Origin: SFTJ01 sp051871515
GTDB taxonomy: Bacteria; Bacteroidota; Bacteroidia; Bacteroidales; Muribaculaceae
Assembly: GCA_051871515.1 (NCBI GenBank)
Contig: JBJECY010000121.1
Span: 1-64,000 of the forward strand
Direction: 5' to 3'
Length of the DNA stretch: 64,000 nucleotides
The notes beneath the pieces were generated by a model. The model was not told where the DNA came from. It was given only the letters and a program-made list of their open reading frames with translations, and searched no databases. Positions 35,875 through 44,816 of this stretch are shown one piece after another (positions within the stretch are counted from its first letter, which is position 1; each line of letters opens with the position of its first letter). A program made the position numbers and the translations under genes.

Positions 35875-35940
35875 CTATGCGTCTCGCGATGTTTTATACC
35901 TCGAGTTACGCCACCACCAGATGTTCATGTTTTGCTTCAT
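35875..35940 (-). CDS. trpL: trp operon leader peptide
   Basis: A 21-codon reading frame, ATG at 35938-35940 to TAG at 35875-35877. It begins MKQNMNIWWWRN: codons 8-10 are three consecutive TGG (Trp) codons, the hallmark of ribosome-mediated trp attenuators. It starts about 23 bases after the predicted transcript start. The segment CATCGCG (35891-35885 on the minus strand), within its last codons, is complementary to CGCGATG inside the downstream terminator hairpin (35829-35823). A ribosome finishing the peptide would cover this segment and let the terminator form; a ribosome stalled at the Trp codons would leave it free to disrupt the terminator. Confidence 0.85.
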   Translation of the reverse strand: MKQNMNIWWWRNSRYKTSRDA

Positions 35941-35969
35941 TATTCGCAGTTCTTAATTTTTATTTGCTG

Positions 35970-36000
35970 CAAATGTATAAATATTATTTAAATCCACAAA
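35970..36000 (-). promoter_or_regulatory. Promoter of the trp operon
   Basis: Minus strand: TTTG (35997-36000), exactly 19 bases, TACATTTG (35970-35977). A perfect fit to the Bacteroidota consensus. Confidence 0.85.
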
Positions 36001-36143
36001 ATATTTTGGCGAAAATTTTTAAAAATAATATTTATGCAATTTTGTGCATTGCGATTGCTGATGTTGTTCAATGGCTGATTTTGGTGTAGTTCTCGTTCTT
36101 TTTATAATTATGTTGCAAAAATCTTGAAGGTTTTATTATCTCT

Positions 36144-36178
36144 TTTGCTGCAAGAGGAGCAGAAAAATGCTATCTTTG
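36144..36178 (+). promoter_or_regulatory. Probable promoter for the GH3 gene
   Basis: TATCTTTG at 36171-36178 matches the -7 element. The nearest TTTG (36144-36147) is 23 bases upstream, longer than ideal. About 70 bases of leader follow. Confidence 0.5.
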
Positions 36179-36250
36179 CAGATGTGAGATGATGCGGCGG
36201 TGGCGCCGCTTTTCTATGCTAAACATTAAAAAAATAACTCATAACAATTA

Positions 36251-38422
36251 ATGATGAAAAAATCACTTATTTGCAGAATGGTGGCAATGGCAGGATGGTG
36301 TGTGCTGTCGTGCGGAGCAGTGTTTGCCCAAAGCACGCCTGTTTATCAGGATGTGACCCAACCTGTGGAATTGAGAGTGGAAGATGCGTTGAAGCGTATG
36401 ACTGTTGAGGAGAAGATTGGTTTGCTTCACGCCAACGGTGGTTACACCGCAGGCGGAGTGCCGCGCCTTGGTATTCCCGGAAACTTCCCCACCGATGGCC
36501 CTGTGGGATTGCGCCCCGAGATGTATTGGAGCGGATGGCAGCATGCCGGTATGAACACCGATTCGTGCACGGCGTTCCCATCGCTGGTGTGTCTGGCTGC
36601 CACATGGAACCCCGAGATGGGAGTGCAATACGGCAAGGCATATAGCGAGGAAGCCATTTACCGCAACAAGAATATTATCCTTGGCCCAGGCGTGAACATC
36701 TTCCGTTCGCCAATGAATGGCCGCAACTTTGAGTATATGGGCGAGGACCCTTACTTGGCATCGCGCATAGCAGTGGGCTATATTCAAGGCGTTCAGTCGA
36801 ATCACGTGGCAGCCTGCGTAAAGCACTTTGCGGTGAACAATCAAGAGGCAAACCGTTATGGCATCAATACCATTGTTGACGAGCGCACGTTGCACGAAAT
36901 ATATCTGTCCACATTCAAGGCTGCCGTGCAAGAGGGCCATGTTTGGACCATCATGGGCGCGTATAATAAATATAACGGTCAGCACTGCTGCCATAACGAC
37001 TATTTGCTGAACGATGTTCTCAAAAAGCAATGGCAATTCGATGGTGTGGTAATCTCAGACTTTGGCGGAACTCACGACACTAAAGAAGCCATCTTCAACG
37101 GATTGGATATGGAGTTTGGCACACGCCTTGGCTCAATTGAGGCGTTTCAGAATTATTATCTCGCCAATCCATATTTGAAGTTGATAAAAGAAGGCAAGGT
37201 GGGCGAAGATGAGCTTAATGACAAGGTTAGGCGCATATTGCGCATGATGTTCCGCACCAACATGTCGGGGGCTCAGCCTTGGGGCTCACAGGCTTCAGAG
37301 GCGCACATTGCCACATCACGCAAGGTGGCAGAAGAGGGCATTGTGCTGCTAAAGAACGATGGCGGCATTTTGCCTATCGACCTCGGCGGCAAGAAGAAAA
37401 TCTTGATTGTTGGCGAGAATGCTGTGATGAAGATGGCAGGCGATGGTGGTTCGTCGGAAGTGAAAGCAAAATATGAGATTACGCCATTGCAGGGCATTAA
37501 GGCCCGGTTTGGAAGTGTTGCCGAGTGCAGTTATCAGCTCGGTTATTCATCGAAGAAGGGCGCCAATGCCGACAGCTTGCGCAATGAGGCTGTGGCTGCT
37601 GCGCGCAGTGCCGATGTTGTGATTTACGTGGGCGGACTGAATAAACAACCCGGACAAGACACTGAGGGCTATGACCGCGAAAGCTATAATCTGTCGTATG
37701 CACAAGATGAACTGATTGAAGCATTGGTGGGTGTCAATGCCAATGTGGTGGCAGTGATGGTGGCAGGCAATGCCTACGCAATGCCGTGGGTGAAAAAAGT
37801 TCCTGCCATTGTTCAGGCATGGTATGGCGGCATGGAGAGTGGCAACGCAATAGCTGCCGTTCTCGTGGGTGACGTCAATCCCTCGGGTAAGTTGCCGTTT
37901 ACTTTCCCTGTGGGCCTTGACCAAAACGGTGCTCATGCTTTGAATGTGTTCCCCGGTAATGCTGATAGCGTGACATATAGCGAGGGCATATTCGTGGGAT
38001 ATAGATGGACTGAATATAAGGGCGTGAAGCCATTGTTTGCATTCGGTCATGGATTGAGCTACACCACATTCGATTACGGCAAAATCAAGCTTAGCAGCAA
38101 GACGATAAATAAGGGTGAACGCATCACAGTGTCGCTGCCAATCACCAATACTGGCTCGCGTGAGGGTGCCGAAGTGGTGCAGCTCTATGTGCGCGACGTG
38201 AAATGCTCATTGCCACGCCCCGTGAAGGAACTGAAACGCTTTGCTAAGGTCAATCTGAAACCCGGCGAGAGCCGTATGGTGAGCTTTGAACTTGGAGAGG
38301 AGGAACTGAGTTTCTACGACCCGGAGCAACATGCTTGGGTGGCGGAGCCAGGCAAGTTTGAGGTGCTTATCGGTTCGGCTTCCGATGCCATTCGCTCGCG
38401 TGCCTCATTTGAATTGAAGTGA
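36251..38422 (+). CDS. GH3-family beta-glucosidase
   Basis: A 723-residue exported glycoside hydrolase family 3 enzyme that removes terminal beta-linked glucose (or xylose) from oligosaccharides. Signal peptide about 1-26 (CVLSCGAVFAQ). TIM-barrel domain with the KHF motif (191-193) and nucleophile Asp270 in GVVISDFGGTHD; second alpha/beta sandwich domain about 330-560 (IVLLKNDGGILPI...); C-terminal fibronectin type III-like domain about 625-720 (VQLYVRDV..., PVKELKRFAKVNLKPGES). ATG ATG doublet at the start; I use the first. Monocistronic; substrate not deducible from context. Confidence 0.93.
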   Translation: MMKKSLICRMVAMAGWCVLSCGAVFAQSTPVYQDVTQPVELRVEDALKRMTVEEKIGLLHANGGYTAGGVPRLGIPGNFPTDGPVGLRPEMYWSGWQHAGMNTDSCTAFPSLVCLAATWNPEMGVQYGKAYSEEAIYRNKNIILGPGVNIFRSPMNGRNFEYMGEDPYLASRIAVGYIQGVQSNHVAACVKHFAVNNQEANRYGINTIVDERTLHEIYLSTFKAAVQEGHVWTIMGAYNKYNGQHCCHNDYLLNDVLKKQWQFDGVVISDFGGTHDTKEAIFNGLDMEFGTRLGSIEAFQNYYLANPYLKLIKEGKVGEDELNDKVRRILRMMFRTNMSGAQPWGSQASEAHIATSRKVAEEGIVLLKNDGGILPIDLGGKKKILIVGENAVMKMAGDGGSSEVKAKYEITPLQGIKARFGSVAECSYQLGYSSKKGANADSLRNEAVAAARSADVVIYVGGLNKQPGQDTEGYDRESYNLSYAQDELIEALVGVNANVVAVMVAGNAYAMPWVKKVPAIVQAWYGGMESGNAIAAVLVGDVNPSGKLPFTFPVGLDQNGAHALNVFPGNADSVTYSEGIFVGYRWTEYKGVKPLFAFGHGLSYTTFDYGKIKLSSKTINKGERITVSLPITNTGSREGAEVVQLYVRDVKCSLPRPVKELKRFAKVNLKPGESRMVSFELGEEELSFYDPEQHAWVAEPGKFEVLIGSASDAIRSRASFELK

Positions 38423-38457
38423 CACGGGTTTATTGATATTCTGTCTTTTAACAGCAC

Positions 38458-38498
38458 GAACTCGACAGATTTAATTTCCGAGTTCGAGTTGATTTTTT
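38458..38498 (+). terminator. Possible terminator after the GH3 gene
   Basis: GAACTCG (38458-38464) pairs with CGAGTTC (38479-38485), and six T residues at 38493-38498 follow after an 7-base gap. The hairpin overlaps the end of the convergent exporter gene. Confidence 0.4.
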
Positions 38499-40672
38499 AC
38501 GAGGTTGTAGTAAGCGCCATGCTGGGCGGTGAGTGACTGATGATTGCCACGCTCCACAACTTTGCCGCCGTCGATAACCACTATTTGATGCGCATTTCGC
38601 ACCGTGCTCAAGCGGTGGGCTATCACTACCACGGTTTTATCTTGATAGAAGTTGTCGAGGTTTTCCACTATGGCTCGTTCGCTATTGGCATCGAGCGAAT
38701 TGGTTGCTTCGTCGAGGAAAATGTATTGCGGATTGCGATATACGGCGCGGGCTATGAGGATGCGCTGCTTCTGCCCGACGCTAAGTCCTGTGCCGTCGCG
38801 GCCTATGCGGGTGTTGTATTTCAGCGGCAGCGATGAAATGTAGTCGTGAATACATGCAAGCTTTGCCGCATAGGTCATTCGTTCGATATCGATATCGTTG
38901 TCGTCAACGGCAATGTTTCGGGCTATTGATTCCGAGAAAATCACGCCGTCCTGCATCACCACGCCGCACTCATTGCGCCACCATTTTTTGTTGAGCACAG
39001 CCAAGTCAGTGTCGCCGATGTTGATTTTGCCTTGTTCCACGGGATAATAGCCCAGCAGGAGCTTCAAAAGCGTGGTTTTGCCGCTGCCGCTTGCGCCTAC
39101 AATGGCGGTGACTTTTCCGTGCGGAATATGAAGGTCGATATTACTGATAGTTTCGCTTATGGCATGAGGGTCGTAGCGGAACGACACGCCCGAGAATGTG
39201 ATTCCCTTGTCAGGATTGATAATGCTCTCGGCAAGGTCAGATGAAGCGTTTTCGTCGTCGATGCGGCGCACTTCGTTGATGCGTTCGAGGCTGATGTTCA
39301 CATCTTGCATCGAATAGAGCAGCGACATCAATCGCTCCACCGGGGCACTTAGTTGACCTATTATATACTGCACAGCAAGCATCATGCCTAATGTCATGCT
39401 GCCTTCGATAACCGCGCTTGCTGCTGCCACCGTGATGACTATATTCTTCATCTCGTTGATGAAAATGCATCCGGCTTCTTGCGTTTGATTCAGACGCAGA
39501 ATCTTGGTTTGAATGGCAAAGAGGTCGGTTTGAATCTTTTTCCATTCGTCGAGGCGTCGGTTTTCGCAGTTTTGTAACTTTATTTCCTGCATAGCCGAAA
39601 GAAATTCAAAAGTCTTATTGCTATCGTTGGCTTTTTTGTCGAAAAGTTCGTAGTCGAGCACTTTGCGCCGGCGCAAGAATATTGCGAGCCATAGGGCATA
39701 GATGGCGCTTCCGACTAAAAATATGGCGAAAACGCCGATGTTGTAGAAAGCAAGAACCACCGAAAATGCCACAAACGAGAATGCTGCAAATGTGGTATTG
39801 AGCGTGTCTTGAGTGATGAATGAATTTACACGCGAGTGGTCACTCATGCGCTGAATGAGGTCGCCTGTGGCTTTAGTGTCGAAAATCGCCATAGGCAGTC
39901 GCAGCAGTTTGTCGAAGAAGTCGCATAGCAATGCGATATTGATGTTCATGCCTATTTTGAGCAAAATCCATCGCCTGACGAAATCGATGGCTGTGCGGCT
40001 AACGGTAATCATGAGTTGAGCCAAGAGAATCAGCCCTATAAATCCCAAATCTTGGTTTTTGATGCCCACATCCACAATTTTCTGCGTCAATATGGGCAGA
40101 GCTAATTGCAGCAGGCTGCCCGCTATTAGCGCCAAAATGGTGGCAGTGAAGTGATTGCGATATTTGGATATGTAGCTCAGATAGAATCGCAATGAGCGAC
40201 TATCGTCATTATCGCCAAGACGCGATGAAGTTGCGAAAAACCGAGGCGTGGGATTGAAAAACATAGCCACACCGGCGGGTTCATTATCATCGTTGCGGCA
40301 ACTTATCCAGCCTTCTTCGAATTGGCGTTGCGATATCTTGCTGATGCCTTTAGCCGGGTCGGCTATATAGTAGCGACCGTTCTTGATTTTGAAAAGCACC
40401 ACAAAGTGTCGTTGCTGCCAATGCAATATGCATGGCAGAGGACAATCATTGAGGCGTTCGATGGAGAGTCGAGCGCCGGCGGCTTGCAAGCCGAGCTTTT
40501 CGGCGGCTTGACTGATGGCGAGCATCGAGAGGCCCTCGGCAGAAGCATGGCAAATCTGCGAAATGCTGTCCACCGAGCAATTTTTGCCGAAGTGACGACA
40601 AATCATAGCCAGACAAGCGATGCCGCACTGCATAGAGTCGCGCTGATAGATGCATTTGAAGCCGTAAGCCAT
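38471..40672 (-). CDS. C39-peptidase ABC exporter for the RiPP precursors
   Basis: A 733-residue peptidase-containing ABC transporter that cuts double-glycine-type leaders and exports the core peptide across the inner membrane. C39 domain 1-140: Cys16 nucleophile in SMQCGIACLAM, His in RHFVVLF, Asp in YIADPAKG, so the protease is intact. Six TM helices about 165-425. ATPase: Walker A GASGSGKTT (526-534), signature LSVGQKQR (630-637), Walker B IFLDEAT with Asp654-Glu655, switch His686 in AHRLST. It is the last gene of the RiPP operon, 18 bases after the receptor-like gene. The substrates are most likely the two cysteine-rich peptides whose leaders end in Lys-Ala-Gly. No HlyD adaptor accompanies it. 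Confidence 0.93.
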   Translation of the reverse strand: MAYGFKCIYQRDSMQCGIACLAMICRHFGKNCSVDSISQICHASAEGLSMLAISQAAEKLGLQAAGARLSIERLNDCPLPCILHWQQRHFVVLFKIKNGRYYIADPAKGISKISQRQFEEGWISCRNDDNEPAGVAMFFNPTPRFFATSSRLGDNDDSRSLRFYLSYISKYRNHFTATILALIAGSLLQLALPILTQKIVDVGIKNQDLGFIGLILLAQLMITVSRTAIDFVRRWILLKIGMNINIALLCDFFDKLLRLPMAIFDTKATGDLIQRMSDHSRVNSFITQDTLNTTFAAFSFVAFSVVLAFYNIGVFAIFLVGSAIYALWLAIFLRRRKVLDYELFDKKANDSNKTFEFLSAMQEIKLQNCENRRLDEWKKIQTDLFAIQTKILRLNQTQEAGCIFINEMKNIVITVAAASAVIEGSMTLGMMLAVQYIIGQLSAPVERLMSLLYSMQDVNISLERINEVRRIDDENASSDLAESIINPDKGITFSGVSFRYDPHAISETISNIDLHIPHGKVTAIVGASGSGKTTLLKLLLGYYPVEQGKINIGDTDLAVLNKKWWRNECGVVMQDGVIFSESIARNIAVDDNDIDIERMTYAAKLACIHDYISSLPLKYNTRIGRDGTGLSVGQKQRILIARAVYRNPQYIFLDEATNSLDANSERAIVENLDNFYQDKTVVVIAHRLSTVRNAHQIVVIDGGKVVERGNHQSLTAQHGAYYNLVKNQLELGN

Positions 40673-40690
40673 AATCGTGTGGTAGAGGTG

Positions 40691-42991
40691 TTAGAAACGA
40701 GGCTTTTCGTTGTTGCCGGCGCCTTTTCCTTTATATTTACTCTTGGTGGTGTTGAACATATATCTCACCGAACATTCTATGCCGCGGGTATTGACATATT
40801 TTTCGAGATAGATGTCGCGGCAGTCGCTGTAGATGGTGTTATAGCTCTTGCGTGCGGTATTGAATATGTCGTTAACCGAGAGTTTTGCTTGCCAATGACG
40901 GTTGAACACTTTGGTAATGCCCGCGTTGATTGACCAAGTGTGGCCCATATCGATGTTTTCGGCTTCACCGCAGGTGCGCCAAGTGAGCGAAGCTTCGAGC
41001 TTCAGGTTGCGAGGCAATGCCACGATGTTTTTCCACTGAACCATGCCGATAGGGTTGTTCATGTTGCGAACCGTGCCGCAGTAGTCGATTTTATAGAACT
41101 GCGCCATAATACCCGCGGTAAGCACGGTGAAATAGTTGCCGAATTGAGGCATATAGGTTACGAAGGCTTGCAGTTCGTGCAAATCGTGCGATGAGTTTTC
41201 CTTGCGCAGCAGGGTGATATTGGAGTTGTCGCCGTATTGCGAGATTTCTGATATTATCTTGCCGTCGGTCAGGCCGTAGTTAGCCATAATCATAAATTGT
41301 CCGAAGCGGTAGTTGGCGCTGATGTTATGGCTGTACTCCGACTTAAGCAGCGGGTTGCCGCTTTGATATAAATAACGGTTTACATAGTAGATGCTGCTGC
41401 TAAGTTGAGAGTAGAGAGGGCGTTTGTATTTGCGAGAATAGCTGAGTTGGAGCATATTTTTGCCTATAGGAAGCACGAGTGTGGCTGAAGGCAGCACCTT
41501 ATTGTAGGTTTTCGACTGCTCGGGAATGTAGGTGCCAAACTCGTGGTACCGGCTTTCAATGTGCTCGTAGCGCAAGCCTAATTGCAGTGTAACTTTGCCG
41601 AGGCGCTGAGCAGTCTGGGCATAGATGCCGGCGTTGCGTTCGTCAAGCACGAGCTGATTGTCGTCGAGCAAGTGTTCAGGATTGAAAAAATCGTCGTTTC
41701 GTCGGCTGTCGATATATTCGGCACCTAAGCTGAAGTTACCTTTAAGCCAAGGGTGCGAAGCATGAGCTTCGGCAGCAAACATACGCGAATCGACGTTCGA
41801 TTCGGTGTTGAGGCGAAGCTTTTCGGAGTCATTGATGAGTTCGTCGCTCAAGATGTCGTCGTCGGAGTATTTCCACAGCAAGTCGAAAGCTGCGTCGAAG
41901 GTCCATTTGCCATATTTGGCAGTGTAGTATCCGTCAACGGTGTGTGAAGTGAGATGAGAGTTTGTGCTCTGGTCGATGATGCTCGACTCGTTGAGGATAT
42001 TGTCGATGTAGATGTTTCCGGTGTAGATGGTGTTTTTGTCGGAAGGTTGGCTTGTGAGTTTGTAGTACACACCGGTAGAGCTGGTGTTTGAAATGGTGTA
42101 GTCTGCACCTAATTGAGCGTCATAAATCTGCGATTTGCCCTCCGATTCGAGGTCTATTTCTTGGCGGAAGCTTGATTGTAGCCAAGAGTTTTGCACATTA
42201 GTGCTGTGACCTTTCGATTTGTTGTAACCATATTTCAGGTTGCTGAAAATGTCGAGGTTCCCGGTGCGATAGTTAAGGCTATGGTCGTTGCCGCCATACA
42301 CAAAGTCGCGATAACCTATTCGTGCGGTATTGTCGATGGCAAAACCTTCGCCGGGGTCGCGGTCGGCGCTGATGCGAATCACGGCATTAACCGATGAGTC
42401 GTAGCGAGCTCCGGGATTGGTTACCAGTTCTATCTTCTTAATTTTATTCGATTTCAGCATATCGAGCTCGGTGTAGCTGCGCATCTTTCTGCCGTTGATA
42501 TAGAACGTGGGAGCGCCCTTGCCGAGCACTTCGATGCCGCCCTGAATGCTGATAATGCCCGGGAGGTAGCCAAGTACATCTTTAGCAGTGCCTATGTTTT
42601 GAAGAATGGTGCCTCGAATGTTGGTAACAATGGCGTCGCCCTCGATTCGAGATAATGGTTTGGCGGCTTTCACTTGCACCTCGCTAAGCATAATGGTGTC
42701 GGGCGAGAGCACTATGCGCATATTGGCGTTTGCCACCTTGCCCATATAGGGAGTAAAACCGGTGCTCCACACCTTAATCAAGTTTTGGCTGTTAGCCGCG
42801 ATGTTGAAAGAGCCGTTGTCGTGAGTCAGAGTGCCTGCAATGATAGTAGAGTCGGCAGGATTGAGGATTGCTACGTTGGCGAAAGGCACTGCTTCGCCGT
42901 TTGTGGTTACCACTGTGCCGTGCAAAGTCTGTGCTGATAGTGTGCCAAAGATGCCGGCAATAAATATGATTATGGTTGCAAATATTTTCAT
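40691..42991 (-). CDS. TonB-receptor-like outer-membrane barrel protein of the RiPP locus
   Basis: A 766-residue outer-membrane protein. Signal peptide 1-20; CarboxypepD_reg-like beta-sandwich about 21-100 (HGTVVTTNGEAVPFANVAIL); plug domain about 105-215 (GDAIVTNIRGTILQNIGTAKDVLGYLPGI, quoted in part as hallmark FYINGRKMRSYTELDML); then a 22-strand-type barrel (outer membrane beta-barrel OMP_b-brl_3 style) to the C-terminal Phe. No clear TonB box seen. It lies between the maturase and the exporter in one operon. It might carry the mature peptide across the outer membrane, import it, or act as immunity/recapture receptor; the sequence does not decide. Confidence 0.85.
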   Translation of the reverse strand: MKIFATIIIFIAGIFGTLSAQTLHGTVVTTNGEAVPFANVAILNPADSTIIAGTLTHDNGSFNIAANSQNLIKVWSTGFTPYMGKVANANMRIVLSPDTIMLSEVQVKAAKPLSRIEGDAIVTNIRGTILQNIGTAKDVLGYLPGIISIQGGIEVLGKGAPTFYINGRKMRSYTELDMLKSNKIKKIELVTNPGARYDSSVNAVIRISADRDPGEGFAIDNTARIGYRDFVYGGNDHSLNYRTGNLDIFSNLKYGYNKSKGHSTNVQNSWLQSSFRQEIDLESEGKSQIYDAQLGADYTISNTSSTGVYYKLTSQPSDKNTIYTGNIYIDNILNESSIIDQSTNSHLTSHTVDGYYTAKYGKWTFDAAFDLLWKYSDDDILSDELINDSEKLRLNTESNVDSRMFAAEAHASHPWLKGNFSLGAEYIDSRRNDDFFNPEHLLDDNQLVLDERNAGIYAQTAQRLGKVTLQLGLRYEHIESRYHEFGTYIPEQSKTYNKVLPSATLVLPIGKNMLQLSYSRKYKRPLYSQLSSSIYYVNRYLYQSGNPLLKSEYSHNISANYRFGQFMIMANYGLTDGKIISEISQYGDNSNITLLRKENSSHDLHELQAFVTYMPQFGNYFTVLTAGIMAQFYKIDYCGTVRNMNNPIGMVQWKNIVALPRNLKLEASLTWRTCGEAENIDMGHTWSINAGITKVFNRHWQAKLSVNDIFNTARKSYNTIYSDCRDIYLEKYVNTRGIECSVRYMFNTTKSKYKGKGAGNNEKPRF

Positions 42992-43054
42992 AACTGAGAT
43001 TAGAACTTTGAAAAGTGGATTTTTGGATAAGCCACTAATGATTGAAGCGATATA

Positions 43055-44542
43055 TCATTGAGCAAAAGGACAATTTACGTCGGGGTAATACCAGCGACTG
43101 TTGCCGTATTTTTTTACTATTTCGCGGTAGCACACTTGGCGCAAATTGCGGCAATTGTCGAATCGGGCGCAAGAGTGGCAGAGAGAGTCGGCAGGTATTT
43201 GGTCCTGCTGGATAAAGAACAGCGACTTGGCTTTCTCGGAATTCCATATTTCGGCAATAGAATTCTTGCATACATCGCCTATGATGAATTGCGGATTCCA
43301 GTAGAGCTGTTCGCACATTGTAACTTTGCCGTCGGGCAGTATGTAAAGAGCAGAGAAAAGTCCGCTGCAGAAAGTGCGATTGCTGAAAAATGCTTCTTCG
43401 GCAGTTTTGCCTTGATTGTTATCGCTATTCTCGGTAACCGTTTCGGTAGAAACATCGGGCATAGGAGTGCGGATGTTGAAATCAGCTTCCGGTTTTAGCG
43501 AATTGAGATAAGCCGATATGGTGGAGAGGTTGTGGTCGCTGACTTCGATTTCGGAATAAGGGCGGCGAGGGTAGAGCGTAGGGTCGCCTTTCACTATGTG
43601 CCAATCGATGACGTTAGGCAGAGTGCAAAGCACATCGTAGATTGATTTCATGTCATCGACGGCACCGTTGTGGCGAGTTACTACCGAATGAACCATCACG
43701 GGAATATGGTTTTCATTGAGCAATCGTAGCGTATCAATCATTTGCTGAGCATAGCCCTTCTTCACACCGAGTGATTGGATAAGATGCTCCTCGATAAGCG
43801 TGTCGAGTGAAATCTGTATATCTTTGATTCTTAGTTCGGCAAGGGTGCCTACGATATCGGTAGAGAGAGGCATTTTGGTGGAGAGGTAAGGGCTATAGCC
43901 GAGTTTTGAGAGTTCGGAGAGCACTTCTTTCCAATGCTTATATAGAAAAAATTCACCGCCGATGACGTCGAATGTGTTAACATGCAGTTTTTTTGCTTCG
44001 TGAATGATTTGCAAGATTCGTTCAAGCGGAATGGAGCAGTTGGCTACACGCGATTTGTCTTGATAGCAATATACGCAGTCGGTGAGGCACACATTATTAA
44101 CCATCAGAGTGAGAGTAGAAGGCGTGAAGTGACGCTTCATAGTAACATCGGCATTATCGTAATCGAATATCTCGGCATCGTATCGTTTTTCGTGCTGCGG
44201 AGTGCTACTCGACACAATGGTGCGAGGCGGAAAAGATGATATTCCGTCTTTGCTCTTTAGATATACTTGATTAGGGTTATCGATAAGCCGTTCGATGAAA
44301 TCGGCTACCAGTTTTTGCTCTACGCCAAGATAGTTGGCGGCATTTTTTATGCACTGATTTTTCTCGCCACCATCTACAAAGCTTAGTATCATAGCATAAA
44401 TTGGATGAACTGCATTGGTAAATGAGTCATCTATACCGTCTAATAGATTTCTTCCAACCCATCTTGCCAAAATCAATGCTCTTCCGTCATCGGGCTTGAG
44501 CGTATAAAGTGGGTTGAAAGAAATATATTTGATATCGTTCAT
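43055..44542 (-). CDS. Radical SAM/SPASM peptide maturase
   Basis: A 495-residue radical S-adenosylmethionine enzyme. Residues 1-110 form an N-terminal domain without known motif that could hold the leader-recognition element. The [4Fe-4S] cluster motif CLTDCVYC uses Cys152, Cys156 and Cys159; VIGGEFFLY supplies the GGE SAM-binding motif. The C-terminal SPASM domain (about 375-495) has Cys-rich segments FCSGLFSALYILPDGKVTMCEQ, SLCHSCARFDNC and VNCPFAQ, able to hold auxiliary clusters. Such enzymes install thioether, C-C or epimer modifications in RiPP precursors. Encoded 21 bases after a Cys-ladder precursor, which is its likely substrate. Product chemistry is unknown. Confidence 0.92.
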   Translation of the reverse strand: MNDIKYISFNPLYTLKPDDGRALILARWVGRNLLDGIDDSFTNAVHPIYAMILSFVDGGEKNQCIKNAANYLGVEQKLVADFIERLIDNPNQVYLKSKDGISSFPPRTIVSSSTPQHEKRYDAEIFDYDNADVTMKRHFTPSTLTLMVNNVCLTDCVYCYQDKSRVANCSIPLERILQIIHEAKKLHVNTFDVIGGEFFLYKHWKEVLSELSKLGYSPYLSTKMPLSTDIVGTLAELRIKDIQISLDTLIEEHLIQSLGVKKGYAQQMIDTLRLLNENHIPVMVHSVVTRHNGAVDDMKSIYDVLCTLPNVIDWHIVKGDPTLYPRRPYSEIEVSDHNLSTISAYLNSLKPEADFNIRTPMPDVSTETVTENSDNNQGKTAEEAFFSNRTFCSGLFSALYILPDGKVTMCEQLYWNPQFIIGDVCKNSIAEIWNSEKAKSLFFIQQDQIPADSLCHSCARFDNCRNLRQVCYREIVKKYGNSRWYYPDVNCPFAQ

Positions 44543-44563
44543 TTCGTATCTTAATACTAAAAA

Positions 44564-44773
44564 TTATGGAATAATTATAACATCCATCACGACTGAAGTA
44601 CATACTTTACAAGTGGTGCAAGCTGTGCAATTGGTGCATAATGCGCAATCAATTGCGCAAGCAGTACATTCTACACCAATAGGTGGTGTTTTGTCGCCGG
44701 CTTTAATCTCATAAAGTTCGGAATTGCTCAGTAACTCTTTTGCTTTGATTGAATAATCTTGTCTTGTTTTCAT
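44564..44773 (-). CDS. Cysteine-ladder RiPP precursor peptide 1
   Basis: A 69-residue precursor. Residues 1-26 are a leader (ending SELYEIKAG) shared almost word for word with the second precursor; cleavage by the C39 domain is expected after Ala25-Gly26. The 43-residue core has eight Cys at 36, 39, 43, 46, 49, 52, 55 and 58, i.e. mostly a regular CxxC ladder with Thr and Ala between, followed by a hydrophobic tail VVMDVIIIP. Regular spacing next to a radical SAM/SPASM gene points to Cys thioether bridging (sacti- or ranthipeptide-like). Own promoter at 44817-44847. AT-richer than neighbours outside the core. Confidence 0.85.
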   Translation of the reverse strand: MKTRQDYSIKAKELLSNSELYEIKAGDKTPPIGVECTACAIDCALCTNCTACTTCKVCTSVVMDVIIIP

Positions 44774-44816
44774 GATTTTGAAATTTGTTTGATTTTTGAA
44801 TTGTAAAAGTTGTTTA

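Larger units (their letters stand above)
35808..35963 (-). promoter_or_regulatory. trp leader with alternative RNA structures
   Basis: From the predicted start near 35963 to the end of the terminator T-run. Elements in order: trpL with Trp codons, antiterminator strand CATCGCG near the trpL stop, a GCCACACACC segment (35873-35864) complementary to the Trp-codon stretch GGTGGTGGC with a bulge, then the terminator. This gives a pairing of the Trp codons with the ACC-rich segment and a competing antiterminator-terminator choice. Confidence 0.75.

Noticed and set aside
35790..36089. Plus-strand open frame across the trp promoter and leader
   Set aside because: It overlaps a perfect minus-strand promoter, leader peptide and terminator; the protein is AT-biased and unlike anything known.
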